A DNA stretch of 64,000 nt from Lentinula raphanica (taxonomy: Eukaryota; Basidiomycota; Agaricomycetes; Agaricales; Omphalotaceae), in NCBI GenBank assembly GCA_027919835.1, contig JANVFP010000011.1, positions 1 through 64,000 of the forward strand. The letters run 5' to 3'. The notes under the pieces are model-generated. The model worked only from the letters and a program-made list of their open reading frames with translations. It did not search any database and had not been told where the DNA came from. Below, piece by piece: positions 52,645 through 62,272 of this stretch (position 1 is the first letter of the stretch; the number at the start of each line of letters is the position of its first letter). The position numbers and the translations under genes were made by a program.

Positions 52645-55289
52645 TTAATAATGAACACCGTCTGATGCATCTTCTATCCAATGCCTTGCAGCATCCGATC
52701 TTGGGGTAAAGGTACAGTCAAAAGGTGGCGGATAACTGTTCATAGAATGTTAAGCGGGACATGATACGGGTGAAGAAGTGAAGCATACTTTAAGCTACCG
52801 GACGGCAAGTATTCGATAGTCGCTGGATCTAAGAGCTGGCCTTGTGGGCTGATAGCTCGACCAACATCGATAGAGCATAAGACCGAAGCCACAGTCATCC
52901 AAGTCAATTCCCGAGACATAGCTGTATAAACCCAAAGACAATTATTGGAAATCAGTCCATACAGCAGTGACTAACGAACGCACCCATGCCGGTACACTGA
53001 CGTCTTCCATACCCGAACGCAGGATTCGAGTTCATATTCTTGTTCAGCGAACCATCTGGCAGGAGGAAACGTTCCGGACGGAACTCATCTGTCCTACTAC
53101 CATATGCTTTTTCGTCCGAAAGAATTGCAGCAATGTTGGCGATGACAATACTATCTTTGGGGATTAAATAGTTTTCGTACACGTCGTCTTGAAGTGCTCC
53201 ATGGGGGATGGTAACGGTGACCGCTGGTTTCCACCGTAGTGTTTCGTTGATAATTGCATCTACGTAGGGAATGGTTCCGAAATCTGATAGTGTGGGCATT
53301 CGTGATCCGCCGAGAGCCCTGTCTACAGCTTCTTGGCCTTTCTTTTGTATCGCTGGGTGGAGTGCCATGGCTAGGATGAAGCTTCGTAAAGTAAGTTCAG
53401 TCTGAAACAATCGTCAGTTTGCAAGCGCGCGCGGGTAGCAATACACGACAGACATACAGTGTCCGCTCCAGCTAGAGAACATCATCAGTATGTTACAATC
53501 GCATAGAGAAAGTATAGTATCGCATACCAAGGTACATATTTCCGATGATTGAACAAACTGCATCTGTTTCTTCTAGTGTTTTCTCTTTAGTTGATTCAAG
53601 GTAGCGAGAGGCATAGGATTGGATGGCGGTCCCTTCATTCTGTGGAGATAGGTCATAAGCTACAGCACAATTCAGATGAATACGTCTGTCATTCTTACAA
53701 CTTGGGCTTGTGCATATTTGAATGCCACAGTGCGGACTTGCTCAGTGAGTTCTTTCATGTCCTGTGCTTTTCGTTGGAATCCAGCCCCAGGAAACCAGCT
53801 CGGGACTATTTTGAGTATAGGGAATGAATCGACTATGAGGAGGGACAACGTAAGTTGAAGGCATCAAAGGGTCCATGTTGAACACTGACCTAGGAACCCC
53901 CCACGTTGAGTTGCATGAGATATCGTCTTGATCCAGCGTTCGGAAAGTGAAACAAACGGATCTTCGGCATTTTCAGCTTGTATTCCATACCCAGAGGATA
54001 GAATGAATCGACCGGTCGCGCTGAATCCGAGTATGTGTTACTACTACAGAGAAAAGGGTATACTTCTGACTCACAGTCGAATCAGTTTATCGTGTTCTTT
54101 CTTACACGGCAATAATTCCTTGAGAAGCCTATTCACAGCCATAACCGCATGCGGTCGACAAAACGGGACGTCGATGTGTTTATGCCATACTTTGCGCGCA
54201 GCTTAATACATGCAGGATCAGGAACCGCATCTATGATCAAGTATACTGGATCACAGACCTTTGAACCGGTCCCCGTAAGGCATGATCGCCAAGTTCCATC
54301 CCGCCTGTACGAGCTCTTGTAGGACTACCATTCTCGGCCTAAATCCTGTATGAGACTGCGACATGTATGGCGTCTATTCAAAACATACCTATCCGAGTAA
54401 ATACCGGATCGTTTGACAAACAACGCATCTGCGCAGGCAGCAGAATTCAGAATGACCAACGACAGGACCCCCGCTAATACGGTCAGAGGTTCAGGTCCCA
54501 AAGGGCTAAATTTGGGCAAAATTTTTGACCAGGTCTGATGCAAAGGGCTAAATTTGGACCAAATTTCACTCACATCTGCGGTACACTGGAGGTCAAAAAA
54601 TGCCAAAATTTTTTGTATGTCTGTTGCAAGACAGCAAAATTTCGAGGTTTGACAGTGCTGAGCAGAAAAACTTGGCAAGTGTCTTGGGTAATGTTTTTCT
54701 TACTTCTCTACTGCTGAAATTCTTGTAGACGAGCTCCCAAAGAGCTTTTTTCTAGCCGTTGTTGAACTCCAAGCCGTTCCGGCTTTGTTTCCGAAAATTT
54801 TGGATGAATGATCATTGATACAAAAAGGGCAAAATTTGGGCTTAAAATCTGAGGTCCTGTGAAAAGGGCTAATTTTGGCTGTCAACTTGCCAGAAAAAAA
54901 GGGCTAAATCGGGTCACCCTCGGCACTGCACCTCTAACCGTATTATCGGGGGTCCTCCAACGACGGTCCTATCGGAAGCCGTAGACTGATGATGTCTGAG
55001 CCTATGTACCATCCAAATATGAGCTTAGTTGGATTTTGACGCGCGAATCCTTACCTAGATCGCGAGACATCTTGTAATACACTTTCCATTTATCATCGGT
55101 GGGGATGTCAAACAAGTTTCCGATAATTGGATAGCCAGGCGGGCCCGGTGGTAAAGAACCTCTTCGTCTTGTTCCTAAAGCGCGACTGAGGAGCAAAAAG
55201 ATTGCACCGAAAAGAAGCGGCAATCCCGCCAACAGTTTGATTGGCGAAGCATTTTCGAAAACTTGAGAGAACAGAAGTGAGGAAGCCAT
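52645..55289 (-). pseudogene. Cytochrome P450, disrupted by a TIR element
   Basis: It reads from MASSLLFSQVFENASPIKLL (ATG 55289) with an N-terminal membrane anchor (LLAGLPLLFGAIFLLLS) and proline hinge LPPGPPGYPIIGN. Many small exons follow: SDIISLRLPIGPS | LVILNSAACADALFVKRSGI (the MITE falls at the bar), MVVLQELVQAGWNLAIMPYG, IPSWFPGAGF-like helices F/G, an AGADT I-helix, NETLRWKPAV with the ExxR motif, the PERF loop, and the heme ligand loop FGYGRRQCTGMG. The C-terminus ends RSDAARHWIEDASDGVHY (TAA 52645). The family is ER-bound monooxygenases of secondary or xenobiotic metabolism. The 493-bp insertion in an early exon should abolish the product unless spliced out; otherwise the gene looks intact. 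Confidence 0.8.
54464..54956. mobile_element. 493-bp TIR element (MITE) with 8-bp target duplication in the P450 exon
   Basis: The terminal inverted repeat begins AGGACCCCCG (left) and its complement CGGGGGTCCT (right), extending about 27 bp as CTAATACGGTCAGAGGTTCAG versus ATAATACGGTTAGAGGTGCAG. The perfect 8-bp direct repeat CCAACGAC flanks it (54456-54463 and 54957-54964). The interior is full of AAAGGGCTAAATTTGG-type motifs, four copies in both halves. Eight-base duplications are typical of hAT-type transposition. No transposase is encoded. Removing the element plus one repeat restores the P450 reading frame. Confidence 0.9.
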
Positions 55290-55831
55290 CGAATGTTCTG
55301 AAGGATTATGCGAAAGACAACAGCGCCATGTTTATGTATACAAGGTTTGGCGTACTCCATAGCTCTCGTCTAGACAGTTCGATGGGCTACGACCGTTGAA
55401 GTTGAATGGATGATTGCCGCAGGACGCTGCGGCCGTTGCGGCCGTAAGAGTTGATCCATTGAAGCAGACATGAGAAACGATCACAGCCTGTGCACGACGC
55501 TCGAGTCGGTCCATCGCAAAACACCATCGTTCGGAGCGGACAATGGAGGAGGAGAGTAAACGGACGTTAGAGGAATGAAGAGAAAATAGGTCACCGAGAG
55601 TGGAAGAACTCAGAATGGACGTATTCCCGCAATCACACGGTCACAAGACTATCAATCAGACGCGCCTTGCCGCCTTCAGCTGTGCTCAAACTCGTTCAAT
55701 CAACATTGTCATCTATGATTTCCGTCCTGTTACAGCGATGCTGAGTTATCGATATTGACATTGCTATGGAAGACTAGGCCGAGGGGCTTCCTTTATAAAC
55801 AGACTCGTATGTTCTTTTTCTGACCACAGCC

Positions 55832-58257
55832 ATGCTGAAGACCACTTCCGTAGCATTTCTTTCAGTACTCGCACCTATCTGCGCTGCCGCTGTCTACGAT
55901 GCGAACACAGACGCACTCCCTCTGAACAAACCACATGACTATGTCATCGTTGGAGGTCAGTACACCCGAAGACGAATTTTTTATCTTCTACTTGTCTAAC
56001 TTCTAGAGCAGGTGGCGTCGCTGGAAGCGTCCTCGCCAATCGAGTAAGAAACCCGTTCTCATTCCCGAAGGACATTGCCATTCAAGTGGACTGACCAACC
56101 CTCTCATTAGCTCACAGAGGACGCCAACGTTTCTGTGCTTCTTCTCGAAGCTGGGCCTTTGTGCGTTCGCCTTCCTCTGTTTGTGATCTAAGTCAACGAA
56201 TCTTTTTCTTCAGCCACAAAGGTGTCATTGAGACCGAGGTTCCATTCTATTTCTGGCTCGGAATCCCTTCGACTTATCAGTGGAACTATACTACCGTCCC
56301 GTTAGTGACGCGTCTTTCCATGCAGATCTGCATCACTAATCATGATTTACACTACCAGACAATCGTCGGCGAATGACAGGATCATTGAATACCCTAGAGG
56401 ACATATCCTTGGAGGCTCCAGTGCTATCAGTTCGTACGGTTCGCTACATTGAGATTTCTGAGTATTCATGATTTTCTAGATGGACTGGTCTATGACCGTG
56501 CGGCCTCTTCCGACTTCGATAAACTGGCTAACATGACTGGAGATTCGGGATGGGGCTGGGATAGTATGCTATCTTACTATGAGAAGGTACTATATCCAGC
56601 ATCCAAGGACGACCTCGAGCTTGCTGATCAATGATATCAATAGCTCGAAACCTTTGGTCCACCTGCAGACGGTCACAACATCACTGGTCAGTTTGACCCA
56701 GCAGTCCACGGATTTTCTGGACCGTTAGGTGTCAGTCTGCCTGGATACTCTCAAACCCTCGATGCTCTTGTCCTGGAATCCTTGAACAACAGTACTTACC
56801 CATACAACGAAGACTCCAACAATGGTGATGAACTCGGGTTCGGTAAGTGTTTCTAGATTCTTCGTCTAATTTTGAATGCACTCAAACACCGTGATATCCT
56901 TGTTAGCATGGCAAGTCTCCACTATTCATAACGGAACTAGGACCACCGCTGCTACTGCTTACTTGGCCGACAACTACCTCGCTCGACCAAACCTTGACGT
57001 TGTTGTCAACGCTTTTGTCACTCGGGTTCTTGCATTTCACAGAAGCGACATCGACACAGTAGAGTTCCATGCTGTAGATAACAGTAAGCTCCGATTTACT
57101 GATGCATATTGCAATCTAACTTGACAATTACATTTTCTGAAGCAACTAATGTCAATGCCCAAGCATCTCGAGAAGTCATTATGTCGGCGGGCTCAGTCAA
57201 CACCCCTCACATCCTTCTCAACTCTGGTATCGGTGACAATGCCACCCTGTCAGCTATGAGCATCACCCCCGTGCACCACCTTCCGTCTGTCGGACAAAAC
57301 ATGTCAGACACTACTGTGATCTACGTTAGCTGGGAAGTCAGCTCCAACGACACCTTCGACCCAATACTCAACAACGAGACCGCAAGGGCAGAGGCGTTCG
57401 CACAGTGGAATGCCACCAGGACTGGAAGGATGGCAAACGGAGCGATCAACCTTCAAGGACTGCTGCGAATGAACGAGTCGGATCCGAGTGTGCAAAGTAT
57501 CTATCAGCAGTACGGTGAATCTGTCGCTGGATCTAGTGATCCTGATTTCGAGATGTTGTTCATCGTACGTCGCTTTAACTCCCTTTCCTCTCTTTCTGGA
57601 TGATTAGTTCAATCCGCTCCAGGATGGGTTTACTGGCACTTCCAATGGTACTTACATGAGCATGTTATTCGGTGTATTGTCTCCCATGTCCCGTAAGTTT
57701 TTGCGTCGAACCCCCATGAATTCTTCCAGTACTCATACAACAATTTCAGGTGGAAGCATAACCTTGAACGCTTCAGATCCAATGGGCCCACCCCTAATCG
57801 ACCCCAACTACTTCGCTTCTGAATACGACGTCCTCGTCATGCGTCAAGCCCTCCTAACCGGTTTCGAGTTCCTTTCCACCGGACCATGGCCATCCTACCT
57901 CGGACAGCCTGTGAACGGTCTGGCCGAAGTCATCGATGCCGTTGGCACAGGAGACTTCACCGCCATGGATGAACTCATGAGAAATGGTGTCCAGAACGGT
58001 GCTCATCTCGTTGCGACGTCCTCGATGTCTCCTTATGGTGCCGACTGGGGTGTTGTCGATCCTGATCTGCGTGTCAAGGGTTTGAATGGATTGAGGGTTG
58101 TGGATGCTTCGGTATATGTAAGCTCGAAGTTCACTCTCGTTAATTGATATCTTCACTGACATTGTGGGTACAGCCTTTCGTTCCTGGGGGTGCAACACAA
58201 TTACCCACCTATTGCTTGGCTGAGCGAGCTTCAGATATCATCAAGGCTTCACAGTGA
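55832..58257 (+). CDS. Secreted GMC oxidoreductase (aryl-alcohol oxidase-like)
   Basis: Start MLKTTSVAFLSVLAPICAAA is a typical signal peptide. After short introns the exons give the FAD Rossmann motif DYVIVGGGVAGSVLANRL and LLLEAGP; the GMC signature 1 segment YPRGHILGGSSAINGLVYDR; a middle domain rich in N-glycosylation sequons; REVIMSAGSVNTPHILLNSG (signature 2); and the C-terminal GAHLVATSSMSPYGADWGVV and RVVDASVYPFVPGGATQLPT, ending DIIKASQ (TGA 58255-58257). Such flavoenzymes make H2O2 or reduce quinones during lignocellulose decay. The first catalytic His is kept (AHLVAT), but the second conserved His/Asn position in the PxxHTQ motif reads Ala (PGGATQ). It is divergent from the P450 start (about 540 bp apart). 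Exact substrate unknown. Confidence 0.85.
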
Positions 58258-59120
58258 TTGGAACTCTTATTTATGGACAGCACCTTCAAGTAGTGCACGC
58301 ATCGTACACTAGTACCTTAGATTAGTTTTTTTCTAATTATACGACCTCTTAATGTGATTACGTGAAGGATGCCATTTTGAATTTAGGTCAGATAATTACT
58401 CTGAATCGGGATGATTTCACGGTGTACTATAGGCATCCATCTTCATCGACGTGAAACAACAGGAGATATAGGGAGATATACTACGCATTAACAGGGTCAC
58501 AAAGCCTGGTCAAGTTGGATGTGATGAAGGAATGATTCGAGCTGCCATTCCAAAGGGTACAACATTGTAACTTCAAATCATCAAAGTGGCATCCAGTGGG
58601 CTCCAAGTTCCAACACCTTGCTTTCTTCTTCATGCATGCCATTCCGAGAGGAGTGCTTGTGAATTGTTGAGTACCTATGTATTAGATTTGAGCTCTGATA
58701 CTTTGGTGCACGGTTTTGCCCTCAAGTTACAAGTTACTGCTAGCAAGTGTCGAAAAACATCAGGATTGTACCTGGATTGTACATGGCATCTAGATTCTAC
58801 TAAGTATCAGTTAAATACGAAGTAGCAAATTTATCAACCAGGACGGGTAGCTCAGCAGAATGCTTTTCAGTTTCCCCGTCCTTACTATACAAGAATAATC
58901 CCGCCGAGAACAGATTCCAACTACCAGACATCTCCTTCTCGTCAGCTTTGTATTTCTTACCGCGTTCTCTGCGCTGGACCGCGACTTCCCCATTCTCTTA
59001 AGCGCTCCGTCACGATACGTGGCACCGATGGCGTGTCTTTAGAACTTGGGCTCCGATCCCCATCAACCGCTACTCCACTGGCTGCTTCTCCGGTGAAAGT
59101 TATAACTAATGTCACGGACT
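58258..59120. other. Intergenic region between GMC gene and small secreted protein gene
   Basis: No gene supported. A 7-bp hairpin GGACGGG/CCCGTCC (58841-58881) is present but has no tRNA arms. Part of the upstream plus-strand frame 59033-59503 is the antisense shadow of the repeat gene. Confidence 0.5.
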
Positions 59121-59595
59121 TTACCAGAAGCCAGTCTCTTGAGGAGGAGCAGTCCCGGTCTTTTGAGGAGGAGCAGTCCCACTCTCTCGAGAGTGAGAAG
59201 TCCCAGTCTCTCGAGAAGGAGCAGTCCCGGGCTCTCGAGGTGATACTATATATTCAAGATCATCAGAGAAATGAACGTGTTTGGTCACTTTGCTGTTGCC
59301 TGTGGTCGTTTCGCTGTTGCCTGTGGTCGTTTCGCTGTTGCCTGTGGTCGTTTCGCTGTTGCCTGTGGTCGTTTCGCTTTTGCCTGTGGCAGGCGCAGGC
59401 GGCCGTGGATTCAAATGAGATACAGGATCCACTCCGTTCGGCTCATTGGAGTCGGTTTGCTAGTCAAAGAGAATCAGAATGTCAGTCATCTACTGTGCCC
59501 TAAGAAAGTGATCGGGTACTCACTGCTGGCAAGGGTCTAGCGTACACAACAGCCGAAAGCCCCAGAAGAAGGTAGGCAGTGAGAGCAAAACGCAT
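59121..59595 (-). CDS. Small secreted protein with two kinds of internal repeats
   Basis: Exon 1 (59595-59524) encodes MRFALTAYLLLGLSAVVYAR PLPA, a clear signal peptide. A 64-nt intron (59523-59460, GTGAGT..ACTAG) leads to exon 2 (59459-59121). The mature part has Pro-rich HLNPRPPAPATG, then five units of GNSETTT (21-bp repeats), then KVTKHVHFSDDLEYIV, then five imperfect GTAPPQET-type units, ending QETGFW. About 135 residues, no Cys. It looks like a repeat-bearing secreted effector-like or wall protein; there is no family assignment. KHVHFSDD resembles a PP1-docking RVxF motif but may be coincidence. Confidence 0.65.
59285..59395. repeat. 21-bp tandem repeat in the secreted protein gene
   Basis: Five consecutive units of GCTGTTGCCTGTGGTCGTTTC (plus strand), nearly identical, encoding GNSETTT on the minus strand. 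A second block of 24-bp units (GAGGAGCAGTCCCGGTCT..) runs from about 59138 to 59240. Confidence 0.95.
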
Positions 59596-60702
59596 TGTTG
59601 GCAGGTGTTGGGAAAGAGATTCGGTATGAACGTGACGAATCGAGGATATGTGGAGCTGAGTCGTCGAGAACTTGTCGGAAGACGAAGTATCGTGATAGTC
59701 GTGATGAGGATGCGTGATATTGACGTGAGGATGCGTGAAGACAGTGAATCGTCGACAACTTCAAGTCGGAAGACGAAGAAGAAGGATCGTGAAAGTCCGA
59801 GTTTTTTCACCTGTAAGTTGTGAGAGTGAAGTCGAATAGTCGTAGGTTCGATCGCGCGCTCGTACTGGCCAGCAGTTATTGGGGAGGGATGTTTGCTGTC
59901 GCCTACCGTTTATAAGCTGTATCCTATCATTCTTATCTAAGGGTGAACGCCTAAATTTGTGAGCTTATCACGGAAAACATGAGGAGACCTTTGATAGTGA
60001 AACCGTCGCCGAGACGATGAGGTGCTGATGAGGTGCAAAATGCAGTGACATTGATATGAGTAGTATGGAGCCTCGACTCTCAGTCGACAATCGAGTAGCA
60101 AATCCTAGCAAATCCCGTCAGCCACCATCATGATTCATCTGGCAAGCGACAAGATATCAGCGGAGTATCAGTGGGCGCATCATAGCACACAATCGTAAAT
60201 ACCTCTGCCAAGCTCCGCCGACTGCAAAATTCAAGCTACACACGATACTGGACATGGCAGTCACTACCGTAGCCTGTACCGTCACAATCGGCGCAGAATG
60301 GTACCAATAAACCGGGTATGCTGCACCAGATTGTAGGGGGCAAGAGAATTTGAACTCGTCGATGATGTGGGCTTATCACAGAACAACAGAAAAATCCCTC
60401 TGATACGAAAAGGTGAAGCACAAAGGCGGTGAGATAAGGCCGGACACCTTGTGGATCATTGTACCATTATGAGGCAGTTTGGCGCATTTTTCCATGGCCT
60501 AACAATTGAGTCAGCTCACAGCAGCAGACAGCAGCCCGCAGCGTCGAATGATTCCCAATCTCAATTCAGTTCTACGGTTCTACGTCTCCTTCGCCGGTCA
60601 AGAAGAAAGGCTCGAAGATGTGAATAGCACTTGGTATAATTACAGGTGTGAATGTCCCGTACATATAAGTTGCGTGAACTGGGCCTACTGAGTCTATTCA
60701 AC
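59596..60702. other. Intergenic region upstream of the secreted protein gene
   Basis: No frame on either strand shows a domain or a believable exon chain. Contains the presumed promoter of the secreted protein and the 3' flank of the membrane protein gene. Confidence 0.5.
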
Positions 60703-61833
60703 TCATGATGAGACGTCTTGTCTATGCATCGGCAACATAGGGATATTGTCTTTACTCGATGCGGATTCCAGAACCGTGGAGCTTTCCTCATCTTCAAAGA
60801 GGGTATGCGCTGATGGTGGGTTGACGTCCACTGATTGTTCGTTCATCTTGTATCCTAGCTTGATGATAACCGAATCCAAGACGATCAGCACGATTAGGAC
60901 CACGGATTCGATGAGGAAGAAGCTGTGCCAGCCTGCGTTCTTGTACGTTCCGAAGTAGAGAGATTGAAGGACGTAGATGAACGCTATGCCAACGGTAGGA
61001 TCAGGTCCAGTGGCTACGGTCTGAAAGAAAATCAGGATCAATGGAAAGTACACTTGCCACTAAGATACGCACCAGTAGAACAAACACAATGCCGGTATGG
61101 ATTTTCTGTTGGAGGGTAGGTACGATTGCAAAATTCTGGTATATATTTTACATAAATTCTTTGTTGTGCTGGATGAGGAAAGATGAACGTACGTCGATCA
61201 AACCCCAGGTTCTCCATAAATACATGACCAACATGCCAATGGTTATCTTTGATACCAATAGCGTTGAACCGGGTGATGTAAAGCTTGCTCTCTGGGAGGA
61301 ATGATTGAACGTCGATAGAGCGACACGGATTTGCAGTGCGAGTGCGACATATAAAGCAATTTGTGCCAATGAAATGCGAGTTTGATGACACGCCACTGCC
61401 CAGATACCTACGGAAAACGTCTCAATGGAAAATCAAAGAGAGTATATGTGCAGCACTCACATATGCACATATTTGTGAGGATGTAATAAGGGAAGTAAGA
61501 GGGAAGGTCCCAGGCCGAAAGATAGATCTCCTTGGGGATCGATAACCCTGCTGGTGTTTCGAGCAAAGGCTCTGCGTCTTCTTTAGTCGGCTCTGAATTG
61601 GGTGCCGACAACAGTGGGTGAAGGGGTGTGCGCAGAAGCCACCAAGCAGTGAGCATGAAGTATCCAGTGAATCCGAGATATAGCAAGAAAGAATTGATGG
61701 AATATGCAGGGTTCGAAGAGGATTGGGAGGCAGAGAACATCCAGACTTGAATGGTTGATGTGACGACCAAGCTTGTGAGGCCGAAAGAACGAAGGACAAC
61801 GTCCTTCATACGAAAAGGTGGTAGATGCAGCAT
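60703..61833 (-). CDS. Multi-pass membrane protein, unrecognised
   Basis: Exons on the minus strand: MLHLPPFRMKDVVLRSFGLT (ATG 61833) to ..YYILTNMCICE; after a GTGAGT..CCGTAG intron, IWAVACHQTRISLAQIALYV to LVMYLWRTWGLIDV; after a GTACGT intron, a short exon KSIPALCLFY; then FPLILIFFQTVATGPDPTVG to the C-terminal hydrophilic tail ending HRQDVSS (stop at 60703). At least seven hydrophobic helices are visible. The tail contains an acidic Ser-rich segment. No family recognised. It is divergently arranged with the importin gene, about 440 bp apart. Confidence 0.6.
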
Positions 61834-62272
61834 TGAGATGTGGTTCGTATATCGATAGACAGATGTTTGGGAGAAACGGATGGATTTTGAGTCTTGATTT
61901 ATAGTTGCACGCTGGATGAGACTTTTGGTTAGGGGGCCGTTGTGAGTCTGGTCGAGGCTTCGAGCGACTCACAAACACGAAACATGCTCCTGACGCTCCT
62001 GACCTGGCGAATCGAAAAACTTCTCCTGAGATCGAAGGGGTCTTTGAGTCAAACTCCGGCTTCAAAGTCAGTCTCGACATGCCACAATTCTCTACATGAT
62101 GAAGACTGCTATCGTCCTCGAGATTGCTGGTAGAGACAGAGGCGCGAATCCATCGTGATGGGCTTTCTAAAGCTCCTTATGGAAAAGTTTTTGAGTTTTG
62201 ATGATGATGGAAAGAAAACAAAAAGTCGTGTTGTGTTTATTTGGCTCTTTACGCGATTTCTTTTCATCCCTC
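61834..62272. promoter_or_regulatory. Shared upstream region of the membrane protein and importin genes
   Basis: About 440 bp between divergent start codons. No gene in it; it must hold both promoters. Contains no obvious TATA box. Confidence 0.45.

Noticed and set aside
58841..58881. GGACGGG...CCCGTCC hairpin with TAGCTCAGC, looking like a tRNA
   Set aside because: Only about 41 nt from stem to stem, with no anticodon or T arm; too short for a tRNA.
59190..59280. PP1-docking motif KHVHFSDD as functional evidence
   Set aside because: The protein has a secretion signal, so binding a cytoplasmic phosphatase is unlikely; the match is short enough to be chance.
59033..59503. 156-codon plus-strand frame over the tandem repeats
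   Set aside because: It gives CCLWSFR repeats without a signal or introns; the minus strand has a signal peptide, a proper intron and a better protein.
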